Assembly (NCBI GenBank): GCA_026874595.1
Contig: CM049322.1
Span: 28,149,340-28,213,339 of the forward strand
Reading direction: 5' to 3'
Length of the DNA stretch: 64,000 bases
From: Sipunculus nudus
Taxonomy: Eukaryota > Annelida > Sipuncula > Golfingiida > Sipunculidae
Shown here in pieces: positions 48,136 through 62,669 of the stretch; positions within the stretch are counted from its first letter, which is position 1; each line of letters opens with the position of its first letter. The position numbers and the translations under genes were made by a program. A model generated the notes under the pieces. It searched no databases. It had not been told where the DNA came from and was given only the letters and a program-made list of their open reading frames with translations.

Positions 48136-48545
48136 TTTTTATGCTTTATATGTTCATATATACTTGACTCGTTTTATGTACCTGGATGAACACATTTAAT
48201 ATTTATTCATAAATTATACTTGGCTGTGCCTTTTCAGGCCGCGTATATACTATGTCATGATGTATATAAAAACCTATATCATACTTAATGCAAGTGGTTT
48301 AAACAAGTTTATGTCTCTGTAAGTCTCTGTACAAAACATTCCTGACTGGAGAGATTAAGCCTGTCTGTCCTGGCTTCCTTATCGAGGCCATCCTGTCTTA
48401 CATACACGAGCGGATATGTTTGTGTGTGTGTGAACATGTTTTATTGGTGCATATAGGGTAACATATATAAAAGTATCATTACTTAATGCTCGGTCAAGTG
48501 TCATTATGATGTATGGGGAAGAGACCGTCATCAAACTATATTACC

Positions 48546-48632
<87 letters not shown>

Positions 48633-49439
48633 CACATGTTAATTTGATATAAAATGGTCCTGTTGGCCACAGACCAGTAAACTATTACTTAAACGACATG
48701 TTTTTATCGGGAAGCGTGTATATTGAAAATAAGTGTGATAAGCATGGACTGTACGGTAATATTTCACGCTCACCATCATGCACGTGACCACGACCCGATA
48801 ACTGTCATCAAATGACACGAGCATCACACTGCACGTAGCAGGTTACTGGTATTTTATATCATGGTTTGACGGAGTTATAATTTATTGTTAGTTTAGCTGA
48901 CATACAACTGACTGTCGATTAATATCAATACATATATTTTTCCTATATTTTCCTATGAGAGAACCTGATTTTAAAGTAGAAATTTAAAATAAAAGGAATA
49001 AAAATAAAGTTTATGAATGTGCAGTTGAATGATCATTGCAAAATGATATCCTCCTTTATAGATGGTGAGTTATAAGGGAATGAGGAGTTATAATGGACGC
49101 AGGCAGCGTTCAATTTGTTTGCCTTGTCTGTGTAGTATCGGATGAGGAGTCGGTCGGTCGGTATACCTCCTGTCCTCGTGTAAACTTAATGTTCATGTTT
49201 ATGTAGGCCTCAAGCCCAGAAAGAGATCTGTGAGACGTGCATCTGCCCTGTTACATGCAGTCTGTAGGTCTTCATCAGTAGTCAAAATGTTCCATGGTTA
49301 ACTAACTCCGGACCAATGGCAATAGACTCAGTCATAAACATCCAAACACCTCCTTTCAATTAATTTAACATGCTGTTCAGACCGCCGTGTTAACGTCTGT
49401 GCTTCACCTTGTCTGCTCAAGTGATTTCCACTCCCAAAC
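48136..49439. other. AT-rich sequence with a very long (TA)n tract
   Basis: Contains (TA)n at 48551-48629. The rest is unique, with GGTCGGTCGGTCGGT near 49150. No gene recognised. Confidence 0.7.
48551..48629. repeat. (TA)n microsatellite
   Basis: About 39 pure TA units. Confidence 0.97.
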
Positions 49440-49690
49440 GGAACCTCTCTATAGCCCGCCTGCGCTGAGCACTTGTGTGACAAGACCGAACCTGCGATAT
49501 TTCAATGGCTTTCTTATAGCACCAATCTAGCCAGTCCCACCGCCACAGCCACTAAATTTACTGACGTTTTTGTGCACGTTGCCGTAGCAACGAATTTATA
49601 CGACTGTGTGATAGAGGACGCAGGTCGAAGAATCGGGCGAGTGGGTCAGAGGTCACATAAAAGCATGCTGGGAATTTAACGGTTTTCGGG
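49440..49690. promoter_or_regulatory. candidate promoter or enhancer with X-box and DR1 sites
   Basis: Two well-formed binding words lie 51 bases apart: GTTGCCGTAGCAAC (49578-49591), which fits the RFX X-box rule RYYNYY-N(1-3)-RRNRAC, and GGGTCAGAGGTCA (49643-49655), a one-base-spaced direct repeat of the nuclear-receptor half-site. Balanced composition and CG dinucleotides set the island apart. A 68-codon plus frame (49473-49679) overlaps but shows no domain. Confidence 0.4.
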
Positions 49691-50689
49691 GAGTTTTTTT
49701 AGGGGCTCTTCAGGGATTTACGGTAAAAACAAGTTACATGGCTTATTCATTATCGGACGACCGCAGACCGGAATAGTTTGGTAAGAGCTGGTTAGCCGCA
49801 CCCTGTATACGCATTCACACAAGTCGTAGCCATGTTGTTCCGGTTATTACTTGCGTTTCGCAGCCTGGATTTTCAATATGTATTCCTTGTTACAACGGCG
49901 TCAGGTTGTTGGACTTGTACATTGCGACACCAGGCATCATCTTTAACAATAATTTAACCTGTATGTCTTGCACATACACCACTAGCATGTCTTGTATAAT
50001 GTCTGGAAGAACAAAACCAGGGCATGACATGAGGCGCTGAGGGAGGCCACAATTCCTTTCAAGGCAGTCAAAACTCAACAAAGTCATGTTCTTTTTATAA
50101 ACTTATTGCCATGACGACTTGTCAAATAATTCTGCGAGAAAAAGGTTTGTCTTACGGAATACAAAGTGAGGAAAAAATACAACATATGCAATAAAGATAC
50201 AGTGGATATACAAATGCAGGCATATTCATAAAAATATATATAACCAAGCCTTTAGTCATAAAAGGGACTCGAAAATTACATATATTACATATATTACATA
50301 TATCGAGACGATTTTAAATATCCGTTTCTGTGGGCTGTTTGTAATGTTTTATTATACAGCTAAGGTATATTGTTAATAATTTATATGCCATCACAGACAC
50401 AATAATCAGCATCCCCTGGCCTTTATCTGTACACACACACACACTTATCTAAATAAAAGGGTAACACAGCATTTTCAAATATAGTTCGAAATGATAAAAT
50501 ATCAATGTATATGAATGTATGTAGGCCCGATATGATATAAAATATAATGCAAAATATACATAATCCATGTCTGACTCTGTAGGGGGAGTGTATCCTGGTT
50601 ATTCGGCAGTAGAGTGTTTGTGACTACCACGCCGGTGTAGCATAAGTACGCGAATGGTGACCTTTTAGGAACTTTGTTGGATTTATTTG
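49691..50689. other. unique sequence, nothing recognised
   Basis: Only short simple repeats are seen (ATTACATAT near 50278-50300; (CA)n near 50432). No supported gene. Confidence 0.65.
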
Positions 50690-50950
50690 CATCGCAAAAC
50701 AAATGCAGAAGAATTATTGGTCACAAGGTTCTGGTCCACAGACCACGTGACTTAGTGCGTGCTGAGGGTGCAGCCCAGACAAAGCGCTCACGCAGGCGGC
50801 GACACAGGCAAACGCCCACGGCATGCATGAATATTAATATCTTCGTGCATGGTCAGCTTGCCAATCAAGGCGCGTCATTGGCATTCGGACCACCTTGTGT
50901 GCCCGAGAATAAATTAGTAGTCCCATAGTGCATTGCGTATAATGGCATAC
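50690..50950. promoter_or_regulatory. candidate conserved non-coding island
   Basis: A GC-richer patch with CCACGTGACTTA near 50744, CAGGCGGCGACACAGGC near 50793 and GCATGCATGAATATTAATAT near 50822, a POU/homeodomain-like AT-rich core. An 84-codon plus frame (50674-50928) crosses it without a recognised domain. Confidence 0.3.
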
Positions 50951-51478
50951 TGCAGTGGGGCTGGGTCAGCGGCCTTTATGAGACAGTTGGGAGTTTGAGT
51001 GCTGTCTCTGAGTTTCCCTGACACTCCGTACTGTTTATGTTTCGCAAACTTTAACAGATTTGGAAAAGGATAATTCAGAGAAATATACTAATGCATCTGC
51101 GAACAAGGGCTTCGCCGTTTTGCAGTAGGTTTGGGTAAAGGTGAATGCGCTGTCACTTGTGCAAATATACATGTATTAGAATGCATAAATTAGCCTCATG
51201 CTATCTGAATCATGACACAGTTTAATGTACGGATTTGAATATTAGTGATACAGCAATTTTATGATGTCGCACGTCATTGTCATCAGGTATAACTATGGTT
51301 TTAATGCAGCTGTTTCTTCCTATATTTAATTCGTCTTCAAGAATGTATTTGTCAGTGTCGCTGAATGTATCATCTTTACAAATGTTCAAGAAGGCACGTA
51401 CTGTATAGATAAAGCATTATGCATCACAATTAAACGTATATTATAAAATATGGAGATACAGTAAATATATATAGTTTA

Positions 51479-51481
<3 letters not shown>

Positions 51482-51539
<58 letters not shown>
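51482..51539. repeat. (TA)n microsatellite
   Basis: About 29 pure TA units. Confidence 0.97.
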
Positions 51540-51542
<3 letters not shown>

Positions 51543-51967
51543 TATATATTCTCATGTTTGAATAAACTTACTATTCATGTGTTGAGAAATTCTGCAGATA
51601 AACACACAGGTCTGCATGCTTACTTTATTTTTCCTATTTTTTACGATGAATTAATGACGTCACAAATTGATTTCTGCATACATATCCTCCTCCCATCTCT
51701 ACCCCTCTCCCGCTTTATGCATTCATGTGTGCATGCGCTCTTTAACAGTTATATAAACTTTGTGATGGTTCCTTATATCTAAAAATAACTAAATAGAGGT
51801 TATATTCGTAATAGGTGTCAGTGCTGTGTGACACAAACTTACGCTTGGCTTCAGAAAGTCAATATTTCTGTCAATATTGTACCGTATTCTGTATATAGGA
51901 TTATTTATGTATATAAGATTCAGAGCGAGAAAGGGAGTGTTTATCTTATTTAATCCTCACCCCCACC

Positions 51968-51990
51968 CTCTCTCTCTCTCTCTCTCGCCG

Positions 51991-52059
<69 letters not shown>

Positions 52060-52070
52060 TATATATATAT
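51968..52070. repeat. compound (CT)n(TA)n microsatellite
   Basis: About 9 CT units, a short GCCGTTTA spacer, then about 37 TA units with one AAA break. Confidence 0.96.
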
Positions 52071-52279
52071 GAACCTTAGATAATTATTTGTATATCTAAA
52101 TATTATTAGTCAATGTGTTCTCTTGCCTATGTACAGCAAATGAAGGGTCGTTTTGTGCCTTGTCTGATAACTGAAGCATAATTAAAGAAACATTTCTTAC
52201 ACTGTTCATAAAATAACTCTCAAGCTTGACTGCATGTCATCTATATCCAGGCGTTTATCAGATATTTCATGTAAACGCC

Positions 52280-52540
52280 TTTGCACAACTAGCACCAATG
52301 TGAATTGCGACATGCCCGGCACTGTGCCGCTTTACGGCTGTCTGTTGTCTTTGGCGTTTGGCCGACACCCAGCACAAAGGATGACACAGCAAAAAGTTGC
52401 AGTAAATACGTAGAAAGTAGGAATGGTTTTAGTGAGGAACGTGGTGCTAGATCGATGTCTGGATGCCATGAATCCCAGGCAGATCCTCTCTTCCCGGCTT
52501 TATTTATAAGCAAGAGAAGACGCCGCTTAATATTTTAGAA
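52280..52540. other. unique island with competing open frames
   Basis: A CG-containing patch open in two plus frames and one minus frame. One plus frame begins ATG at about 52312 and reads MPGTVPLYGCLLSLAFGRHP before a TAG near 52411; another (52305-52538) stays open throughout. No domain or clear splice borders were recognised. Confidence 0.2.
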
Positions 52541-52712
52541 AGATTTATAACACAAGAAAGCTGCAGCATGTTCAATAACTCCGGGGCCGCCACGCCGTTA
52601 CCAGTCTCCCGTACCCAGTCAAATATAATCAGAAGAGATTTAGCACCGGATCTGACTTTCTCTGTTTAAACACACATACATACAAAAACACAAAAACACG
52701 AGTATCATGAAC

Positions 52713-52795
52713 CCTTCTCTCTCTCTCTCTCACACACACACATATATATATAAATAAATATAAATAAATATATATATATATATATATGTATATAT
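52713..52795. repeat. compound (CT)n(CA)n(TA)n microsatellite
   Basis: CT, then CA, then a TA tract broken by AAATAAATA words. Confidence 0.93.
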
Positions 52796-52862
52796 GAACG
52801 TTAATAAATTAAATTCTAGGTGAGAGTAAAGATACTAAAATGCTTTAATAAAGTGTTAATGT
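52796..52862. repeat. dispersed repeat copy adjoining a (TA)n tract
   Basis: Starts GAACGTTAATAAATTAAATT and continues AGGTGAGAGTAAAG and AAAATGCTTTAATAAAGTGTTAATGTG. It is the second copy of the repeat at 31259-31345, in the same orientation and again at the edge of a TA tract. Confidence 0.7.
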
Positions 52863-52914
52863 GTGTGTGCCTATATGAATATTAATACCTATCAGATGAC
52901 CATTTCAATTAACT

Positions 52915-52917
<3 letters not shown>

Positions 52918-52960
<43 letters not shown>

Positions 52961-53110
52961 TTATTTATATATCTGTCTTACAGCGGTTTACAGCCATACG
53001 CACAATAAATACATGTTTAACGTTACTACAAGATCATTATAGTTGATATGATTTCCCCAAAATAACAAGGCAGATACCAATGAGAGATAATTGCTATAGG
53101 TACACGTAGA

Positions 53111-53168
<58 letters not shown>

Positions 53169-53185
53169 TATGTGTGTGTGTGTGT
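52918..53185. repeat. two (TA)n tracts with a short unique spacer
   Basis: TA tract at 52918-52957 with a TTTATTTA tail; a second at 53115-53162 runs into AAATATATG and (TG)n to 53185. The spacer has nothing recognisable. Confidence 0.93.
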
Positions 53186-53400
53186 ATTTGTATGTATATC
53201 TACTGAGATAATACAACCCATTTATCGTGCACAATATTTTATATTTTGAAGAAACTCCTCAACCGCTGTAAACCGTAATCTCTAAATGACATGCTGAAAT
53301 CCACGCGTTATTTACAGGCACAATCAGCTGACTGGGCATCAGTATAGAAGAAAGCAAAAGTGTGAATTTGAACCCTGAAAGATTTAAATTTATTTGGCAT

Positions 53401-53431
<31 letters not shown>

Positions 53432-53950
53432 ACATGTGTGTGTGTATATATATTTATGTATGTTATATATATGGTGCGTGGGGTAAATATGTAATGCCGA
53501 TCTGGTAAAACGATATGATTCATCATACATACATTTATCACGCTAGCGTGCATGTAACATAAACCTGTGTAGTATGTTTGAAAGGATTATCAAAATGAAG
53601 TCAGCTGGTAATATCTACAGGAGATGTGTCAAGATCACGTGACCAGCAGGTCGTACGTTAGTCTGCCAGGGTTGAAACAACCGCAGTCAATTCAGGGTGG
53701 CTTTTAGATTGACATACACTACTGACGTGCACTATACCCCGTACATGAAAGTATACCACAAACTGACAGCAGCCCTACACCACCACACGTATGGCTGAAA
53801 TATTTAAATTTCACAGCTTTCACAGAGGTGTCTGTGCGCCTTATAATTAAAGAATAAAATCCACTGACAGCTCATATGAGAAACTTTACTTTAGATTTAT
53901 ATGTTAACATATATTAAGATTTAGTTTAACAAAATATTTAGTAAATTATT
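53186..53950. other. unique sequence, nothing recognised
   Basis: A mixed TA/TG tract lies at 53401-53475, and TCACGTGA at 53635-53642. No gene supported. Confidence 0.65.
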
Positions 53951-53996
53951 TATATATATGTATATATATATATATATAAAGAGAAAGGGAGAGAGG

Positions 53997-54078
<82 letters not shown>
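53951..54078. repeat. compound (TA)n(GA)n microsatellite
   Basis: A TA tract of about 14 units, then a roughly 98-bp GA tract with GGGGGA, GAGTGA and GAAAGA interruptions, read on the plus strand as an Arg-Glu string. Confidence 0.96.
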
Positions 54079-54080
<2 letters not shown>

Positions 54081-54740
54081 AAAAAAGAAGGAGAGAAGAG
54101 AAACAGACAAACAGAAAATTATAAAAAAATCCTCATAATTCAGATTATACAGTGCATAAAATATATTTTTATTTCAGTTAGATATTATATCGATCCGGTG
54201 TACCAATAATAATAAATGTTTGTATTTTTATATATAGCGAAAAAGAATTCAATTTTAATTTTGCTTAAGTAATCTATATGAAAATGGACAGACCGAGCTT
54301 GTTGTAAGTGTAAAGGTCGGAGAGATACATTTCAAGGTAATTAAAAATAATTGGTAAAAGGTTCAATGACTTCATGAGCCAATAAGTAAAGTTTATAGCA
54401 TCATGAGTGCAGTACTGGTGTTTTTTAAACTTTCATACTGGAGACTACAGTTTAGTGAATACACCAAGTACATAACCGCTAACATTCATGACCATGCATG
54501 CCGGCAGCCGCTATATACAGCTTGTACATATATAATTAGAGTGCTTTGACCTGGGTCATGACAAGTGATACAGACCGTGGGTTCCATGCCGGTCAGGTGG
54601 AGACAGAACAGACGCCCAGCGTACAGCCTTCAGTCGTCTTGGATGCCAAATACAGAAACACTCTGAGAGTGAGTGTATTCCTGTGATAAGTCTTAAAATG
54701 TAATATTTCCCAGGGTTAATGCACAAAAAGTTAAACTTAC
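54079..54740. other. unique sequence, nothing recognised
   Basis: No repeats or supported gene between the microsatellite and the exon candidates. Confidence 0.6.
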
Positions 54741-54852
54741 CGGCCCTAAAGCGTTATGCAGAAAGCGGGAGGGAGCCTCGCAACCGGAAGAGCTAATAAG
54801 ATGCACAAGCCGGACAGCTCTTCTAAAAAGATGGGCACCGCCCCAACGCCGA
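54741..54852. other. exon candidate, strand ambiguous
   Basis: A GC-richer patch with splice-like borders on both strands. Plus reading: ATG at 54756 opens a frame beginning MQKAGGSLATGRANKMHKPD that meets a GTAAGT donor at 54853. Minus reading: a CCCATCTTTTTAG acceptor ends at 54833, the exon would cover 54832-54741 (92 nt, frame RAVRLVHLISSSGCEAP...), and a CCG|GTAAGT donor follows. Both translations have ordinary residue mixtures and no recognised domain. At most one can be real. Confidence 0.3.
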
Positions 54853-54993
54853 GTAAGTTGTTGGGCATTTTTATACATTATGCTATTTTTCATGGTCGGC
54901 CCTTAAGCCGGGTTCCATGTAGGGGGTTAATATACAAGAAAGAATAGCTAAGGAGGGCATGAGTGAAGTAGTCCGGCCGAGGGAGGAAAGGTG

Positions 54994-55165
54994 TTACTTG
55001 GAACAGCGTGATGAATTGGTGGAACTCGGTGTGATGTTACCGGGCTCATAAGACTGTTTTTGAATTTTTTCCTTTTCTAGAGGGTTATTATCAGTCGGAG
55101 AATGCAGGCCTTCACTGTCAGGTTTCTCTCTCCTCAAGAAGTTGGTGTACGGTTCGTTTTCAGAT
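54994..55165 (-). CDS. candidate 3'-terminal exon, unknown product
   Basis: On the minus strand an ATTGTTTAG acceptor ends at 55166. The following 172 nt leave a frame of 56 codons to a TAA at 54994-54996. The peptide is hydrophilic (begins SENEPYTNFLRREKPDSEGL, rich in E, K, S, N, P), as in many cytoplasmic tails, but no family was recognised. The frame is also open upstream to 55293. On the plus strand a strong acceptor (TTTTTTCCTTTTCTAG ending at 55080) precedes a competing frame of about 39 codons, so coding strand is uncertain. No AATAAA was seen within about 250 bp downstream on the minus strand. Confidence 0.25.
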
Positions 55166-55999
55166 CTAAACAATATTCTTTTTTGATCGATTCTTATTAA
55201 AAATGCAAATGCTGTATACTGCATGCATTTATTTCTACGGGACATGAAATTTAACATTTTACAATGAGACTGCATCTTCCATGGACCTCTCATAAACCTA
55301 ATTCTTTATATTTTTACTGCACATATATCTGCCTTTAATAAATTAAAATACAGAGAATTGTGTACCGTGTACATGCTACTGGTCTTTGAAAAGGCTTTGA
55401 TATAAACTTCCCTCTGCTAAACCTAGACACGTGTACCTAAAAAGTATCTTTTTATAATACAAACAGCCTAGCTGTGTTATAATAAAAACCATCATACTCT
55501 ATTATGAAAAGTCGACCAACTATGATTAATTTGACGTTATTCAACTCTACGAAAGGGCAGTGTACATATTAATTTTATTAAGTTACTTTACTAAAGAATT
55601 CCGCCTATATTATCATTTAACTTATTAAGCTAATTATTAAAATTTTATCTTGACCTGGGCAAACCTTTATATAACCCTTGAAACTGTCAATATTTAACGT
55701 TATTTCATTTAAAAAATACTCCTGGTTTACATGGCAACGACATAAATATCAATGAACGGGTGACAGACTATTTATTATTTATAACATCCATCTGTTTAAA
55801 ATATTGACTAAAATATACATATTTTTAAAGATCTTGCGTGCAGCCACACGTATACATTTATGTGAAGGTGGTATTTTAAAAGAGATGTGTTTTTTTTTTA
55901 TTTCACGTAAATATATCCAACAATCCAGAAAAATATGTTATTTATACATGCAAGGATACTGATGAATGCTCCCTCTCTGTCTCTCTCACTCTTCAAATA

Positions 56000-56039
<40 letters not shown>

Positions 56040-56434
56040 TACATACATTGCTTGTGACCTATTATTGAAATAAATTAAAAAAAATTATGAATTGATATCA
56101 CATAATACTTGTACTATAGTGTTCTGGGTTAGAAATTGTAAACACTTTTGACTCAGTAGACACAACACATGGATGATGTTCTGGTACTGCAGTAGACGTT
56201 AATGTCAGGGTAAGTCACTAGGGGATCACGTGACCGTTGTGACGGTCCAGAGCGGGTATGTATAGTGCATGCAATATGTATAAATATTGTGTATTTATTT
56301 ATAGAAGTGCTAGTAACTGTGAGTCAAAGCATGGCTGTTTTCTGTGATATATATACATGTATATGATTTTAATCTTACACATGAAAACTTCGTAGAGATG
56401 GATTTATTCAAGTTTAGGTATATGACCAGAGCTT
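55166..56434. other. AT-rich sequence, nothing recognised
   Basis: A TA tract lies at about 56004-56034 and TCACGTGA at 56226-56233. No gene supported. Confidence 0.65.
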
Positions 56435-58439
<2,005 letters not shown>

Positions 58440-58760
58440 ATTATGAATTTGTTTTAGTGACGTCACGTCTCGTTAGAAGCGCGTCACGTGATCGTAATGT
58501 AATGACTCCCCGGGCCAGCATCGGGTGCTGATATATGAGCTCCAGCCTGGCCCCATTACATGAATATTTAATTCACGTTTCGCCATTCTCATTCTCCAAA
58601 GGAACTCCAATGCAACAGACTTCACCCAGGCCTCAGAGACAAATAAATCCGTCTAAACAAACATCACAGCTAAACCTCAGTCAGCGCCAAACGGAGCTGG
58701 AGTTAACGGTCATGATCTTTGATCTAGCACTGACAATGTATAGCTTATAAGATACATGTA
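58440..58760. promoter_or_regulatory. candidate regulatory island with CRE and E-box
   Basis: A CRE palindrome TGACGTCA at 58458-58465 and TCACGTGA at 58484-58491 lie 26 bases apart. They are followed by CTCCCCGGGCC and by ATGAATATTTAATTCACG, an AT-rich homeodomain/POU-like core near 58560. A 71-codon plus frame from 58535 shows no domain. Promoter-like arrangement, but no TATA box at a fixed distance is evident. Confidence 0.35.
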
Positions 58761-59068
58761 AATTTACTGTACAATTTGTATGCTTTTAAGGGGATTTTAA
58801 TTGATTGATTAAAATGAATATTTATGTATCGATGAAGTTATTATTTTTATATTCACATACGAAAATAACCCAGGCGAAAGCAATATAAATATATAAAAAT
58901 TTGTTATTATTTTAAATGCCATCTTTCATAAAAACTTTAAATATGAAAACAGCTGTTACTTGGATATTTAAACCAGATGGTTTATAATGAAATGCTATAG
59001 ATAGGTCGGCTCGTCTTCACTGAATGTTTGTGTATGTTTATATATGGTTGCATTAATGGATACGTTGT

Positions 59069-59112
<44 letters not shown>

Positions 59113-59332
59113 TGTTTACATATGAATGAATATTTGTATTTTACGGGTATAAAATAACCTGCATGCATATTTCATATATTCAAAGCTTACAAAACCTTTT
59201 TGCATTTTCATTATTTGTTTAAATATTCTTAAAACTGCTGATTGGTAACGTTTACAAAGTCATATGGGACTGCAGTATAGAAACTGATTAACTCGCACAA
59301 ACCTAGTTTAATGGCGTTATTTCAATAACAAG

Positions 59333-59432
<100 letters not shown>

Positions 59433-59705
59433 ATTAAAAAATCAGCACTGATGCAATGATTTAATGCATTTTCTTATACTTCCGCATGCTGTGTGCCTAT
59501 AGCATTCGGATATTTCATAATTTTCATTTTTTTAAAGAAAATGGCGACATATCAGTGACTTCGTTCATTTTCAACCCGAGATGATACAAAGTAAATTAAA
59601 TATTTACTTCATCTATTTTAAGTTTTGTTCCTGCCGGACGCATGATACACACTGAAAAAAATAACTCTGGTATTATTTTATATAATATAATATAATATTG
59701 ACATG

Positions 59706-59708
<3 letters not shown>

Positions 59709-59741
<33 letters not shown>

Positions 59742-59809
59742 ATATACAAATATTAGATATATATATATATATATAATTGAGGTTGCTCTCTCTCTCGGTA
59801 CATATCTCG

Positions 59810-59868
<59 letters not shown>
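59709..59868. repeat. cluster of three (TA)n tracts
   Basis: TA tracts at 59709-59738, 59757-59775 and 59812-59868 are separated by short spacers, one with CTCTCTCTCTC. Confidence 0.95.
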
Positions 59869-59870
<2 letters not shown>

Positions 59871-59999
59871 CAAAATATTCTAGTATTCTACGAAAACAGA
59901 AATCTTGATAGTTGCTATTGATATTCTATCCATCTTTATTGTTCTAAAATTTCATCCAATTTGAAATTTACCATTATGAGGAATAAAGCTAAAAAATAA

Positions 60000-60320
60000 A
60001 AACTCGAGAAGATAAGAGGGCCCAACATGAGTACTGCCGGCAGTTTTGACGTCACGTGACTGTACCCAGCGCGGCCTGTTGGAAGCTGACCTAAATTCTA
60101 TAGGATGAAAAAAGCCTCTGGCACTACATTCTCTCGCGCAAGCGTGCCCTCGTCACAGTGGCCCAAAATGCCTTTTGACCTGCGTTTATTCTGGTTGTAT
60201 AAATGCACTAAAATGTTCCAAAATCTATTCATGGTATGGGGCCTGCCTGGCCTCGTTATCAAAATGACCAGGAGGCGCCTGTTTGACAGTGCATTGGATC
60301 ATGGACATGATTGTTAGTTA
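60000..60320. promoter_or_regulatory. candidate regulatory island with fused CRE and E-box
   Basis: TGACGTCACGTGAC at 60047-60060 fuses a full CRE (60047-60054) with the palindrome GTCACGTGAC (60051-60060). The following 250 bp are CG-containing and unique. A 70-codon plus frame (60105-60317, begins MKKASGTTFSRASVPSSQWP) stays open over it but shows no domain. This is one of the clearest motif clusters of the window; coding or regulatory use is not settled. Confidence 0.4.
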
Positions 60321-61545
60321 AGGTTTATAGGAATATATCCATACGACTATATAGTTTTTTCACGCCCTGGAAAATGTCCTTGGTCCTGTGTATCGGTAGA
60401 GTTGAGGTTTCTTAAAGAGCACAGTCGTTCACAGGCTGTCCACAGAGACAGAGACAAAGAAACGTTTCAAGCCAGGAACTATTGACATACATATTTGGGA
60501 TAAATAAAATTACATCTTTTCTGCTTCTGTGATATACAATGACATGCTGTCGGTCTTTTTATTAAGCGCTAGACATCTGTCAGAGCCGGCTAATTGTGTG
60601 AATTCACACTCTTTCATATGTATTCTTCTGTATATAGGGGGCTACAGTTTGTTCTGTCGCGAAGAAGACAGCTCTTTATGATTCATGTAAAATAGAAAAA
60701 GAAATATTTTTTTGTAGAGATTTTCAGCAGGTACTTTTGACATATATCTAAAATAACTGAGTTGTCATGTTGCGGGTCACATAAATAGTTGTCAATTTGT
60801 TTATATAGGCGAGTTAAAGGCTACAATTCCACTTATTAGAAACACACGCAGACATGAATAAACGTGACTGTATCTTGACAGGTTTCTATACATATCTATT
60901 AATCGTATCATGTAGAGCTGAAAGAAAATTTGCTCAATTTAATTGCCGTGTATTAAAGCATTTGTTTGGTCATACAGAGAAGCCTATACCTGTATTTGTG
61001 TGTTTTTTTTTTTTAAATTCATACATACATGTTTCCCCCTGTCTGCCTTCATGTGATGTATTGCTATATTGAAATCGATAGCCGCGACTTTAAACCTGAC
61101 CTGCACAGTGCAAGTATAGGAAAAATAAATGCAGGGATTTTTCTATAATATATTTATTATTTCTTTTTTTTTTTATGATTTATCTTTCATGTATAAATGT
61201 AACTGTGTATTTAATAGAAAATATTTAACACACCTATACTTTACCGCCATGGAGGTTGGATTATATATAAAAAAACAATTATGAAATACAACAGAATTAA
61301 GGAAGATTGTACATACAATGGTTAAATAAATAAATATTAGTAATACTAATTGCTATAAAGCTACGCACCTTAATTTATTTTATCTGTCTTTTCCTATTAT
61401 TGTTCAAATGCTCGGTTGATTCACAAAAACATGTGGTTTTCTATATATATATATATGAGCATGCTTTGCTTGTGAGCTATTATTATTATTTTATTAATAT
61501 TTTATGAATCTGACTGCAGATTACTGATCTAACAAGAGCCGTATT

Positions 61546-61549
<4 letters not shown>
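60321..61549. other. unique sequence, nothing recognised
   Basis: A 72-codon plus frame at 60854-61072 passes through a T-run and shows no domain. No repeats of note. Confidence 0.65.

Positions 61550-61632
<83 letters not shown>
61550..61632. repeat. (CT)n microsatellite
   Basis: About 41 uninterrupted CT units with no TA partner. The minus-strand Arg-Glu frame over it is an artefact. Confidence 0.97.
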
Positions 61633-61635
<3 letters not shown>

Positions 61636-62586
61636 GACCACAGTGCAACTTTTCATATTTTCGGGGGATGTGGAGGAATATATTTGACACGTCCTATATA
61701 GGTCACATATAAAGCATTTACATACAAAAAAAGTACAGGTTATCTTGATTCCGAAAATCCAGAGAGACAATGATCAATTAAAGTGGTATGTATTAAAATA
61801 ATTTACCAACAATATACACATAAATAAAGTAGATTATTTCAAATAAAAAAGCTGTGTGACTATAAATACCTCAGAACTGAACAGATTAAAACACACATTA
61901 TTGAATTTGCTCTTGGTGAAATGTTAAAAATACTGCGGAGACGTAAAATTCTGTTTCTGAACAACAGGCGTCAAATTAATCTCTGTATACCTTGATTACT
62001 GTATCTTATTCTGCCGTTTTGTTTTGCGTCGATAAGGCCACAGAACTTCTCCAATCAGGATTATATGTCTAAATATTTCAAGTTAACGGTGCTTTATATT
62101 TATTTGATCTTCGCTGATTCTGATTTTTAAGAGTGAAAGAAACAGCACATTAAACATAATAAAATTAAAAATAATAATATATATATATATTATAAAATAC
62201 TTATACTATTTTTAATAATATTAATGCAATAAAATATATAATTATATGACATAGATATAATTACCACACAATTATTTTGATTATTTCATCTTCCAATTTA
62301 TATAGCGATAAATCTAAATAAATTGTGTGTTTCTGATTATGTAAACTGATATATTTGTGTAATACTATAACTATTAAATGACCAGACACATTGAGAATGG
62401 AATTTAGAAAATACAATGCCAAGAAATAATCAACTATAAAGGAATACAGAGTGCAGCTGATCTTACCGTACATAACAGTAACATTCATCAGAGCTTAACG
62501 TTTAATGTTTAGAATTATATATTCTGCCACAATACAGGTTTATCGAGTAAATATGGATAAATTACTCACATGATTCCAGCAACTCT

Positions 62587-62669
<83 letters not shown>

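Larger units (their letters stand above)
50951..52279. other. AT-rich sequence with two long microsatellites
   Basis: Holds (TA)n at 51482-51539 and compound (CT)n(TA)n at 51968-52070, plus a CRE palindrome TGACGTCA at 51655-51662. No gene recognised. Confidence 0.7.
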
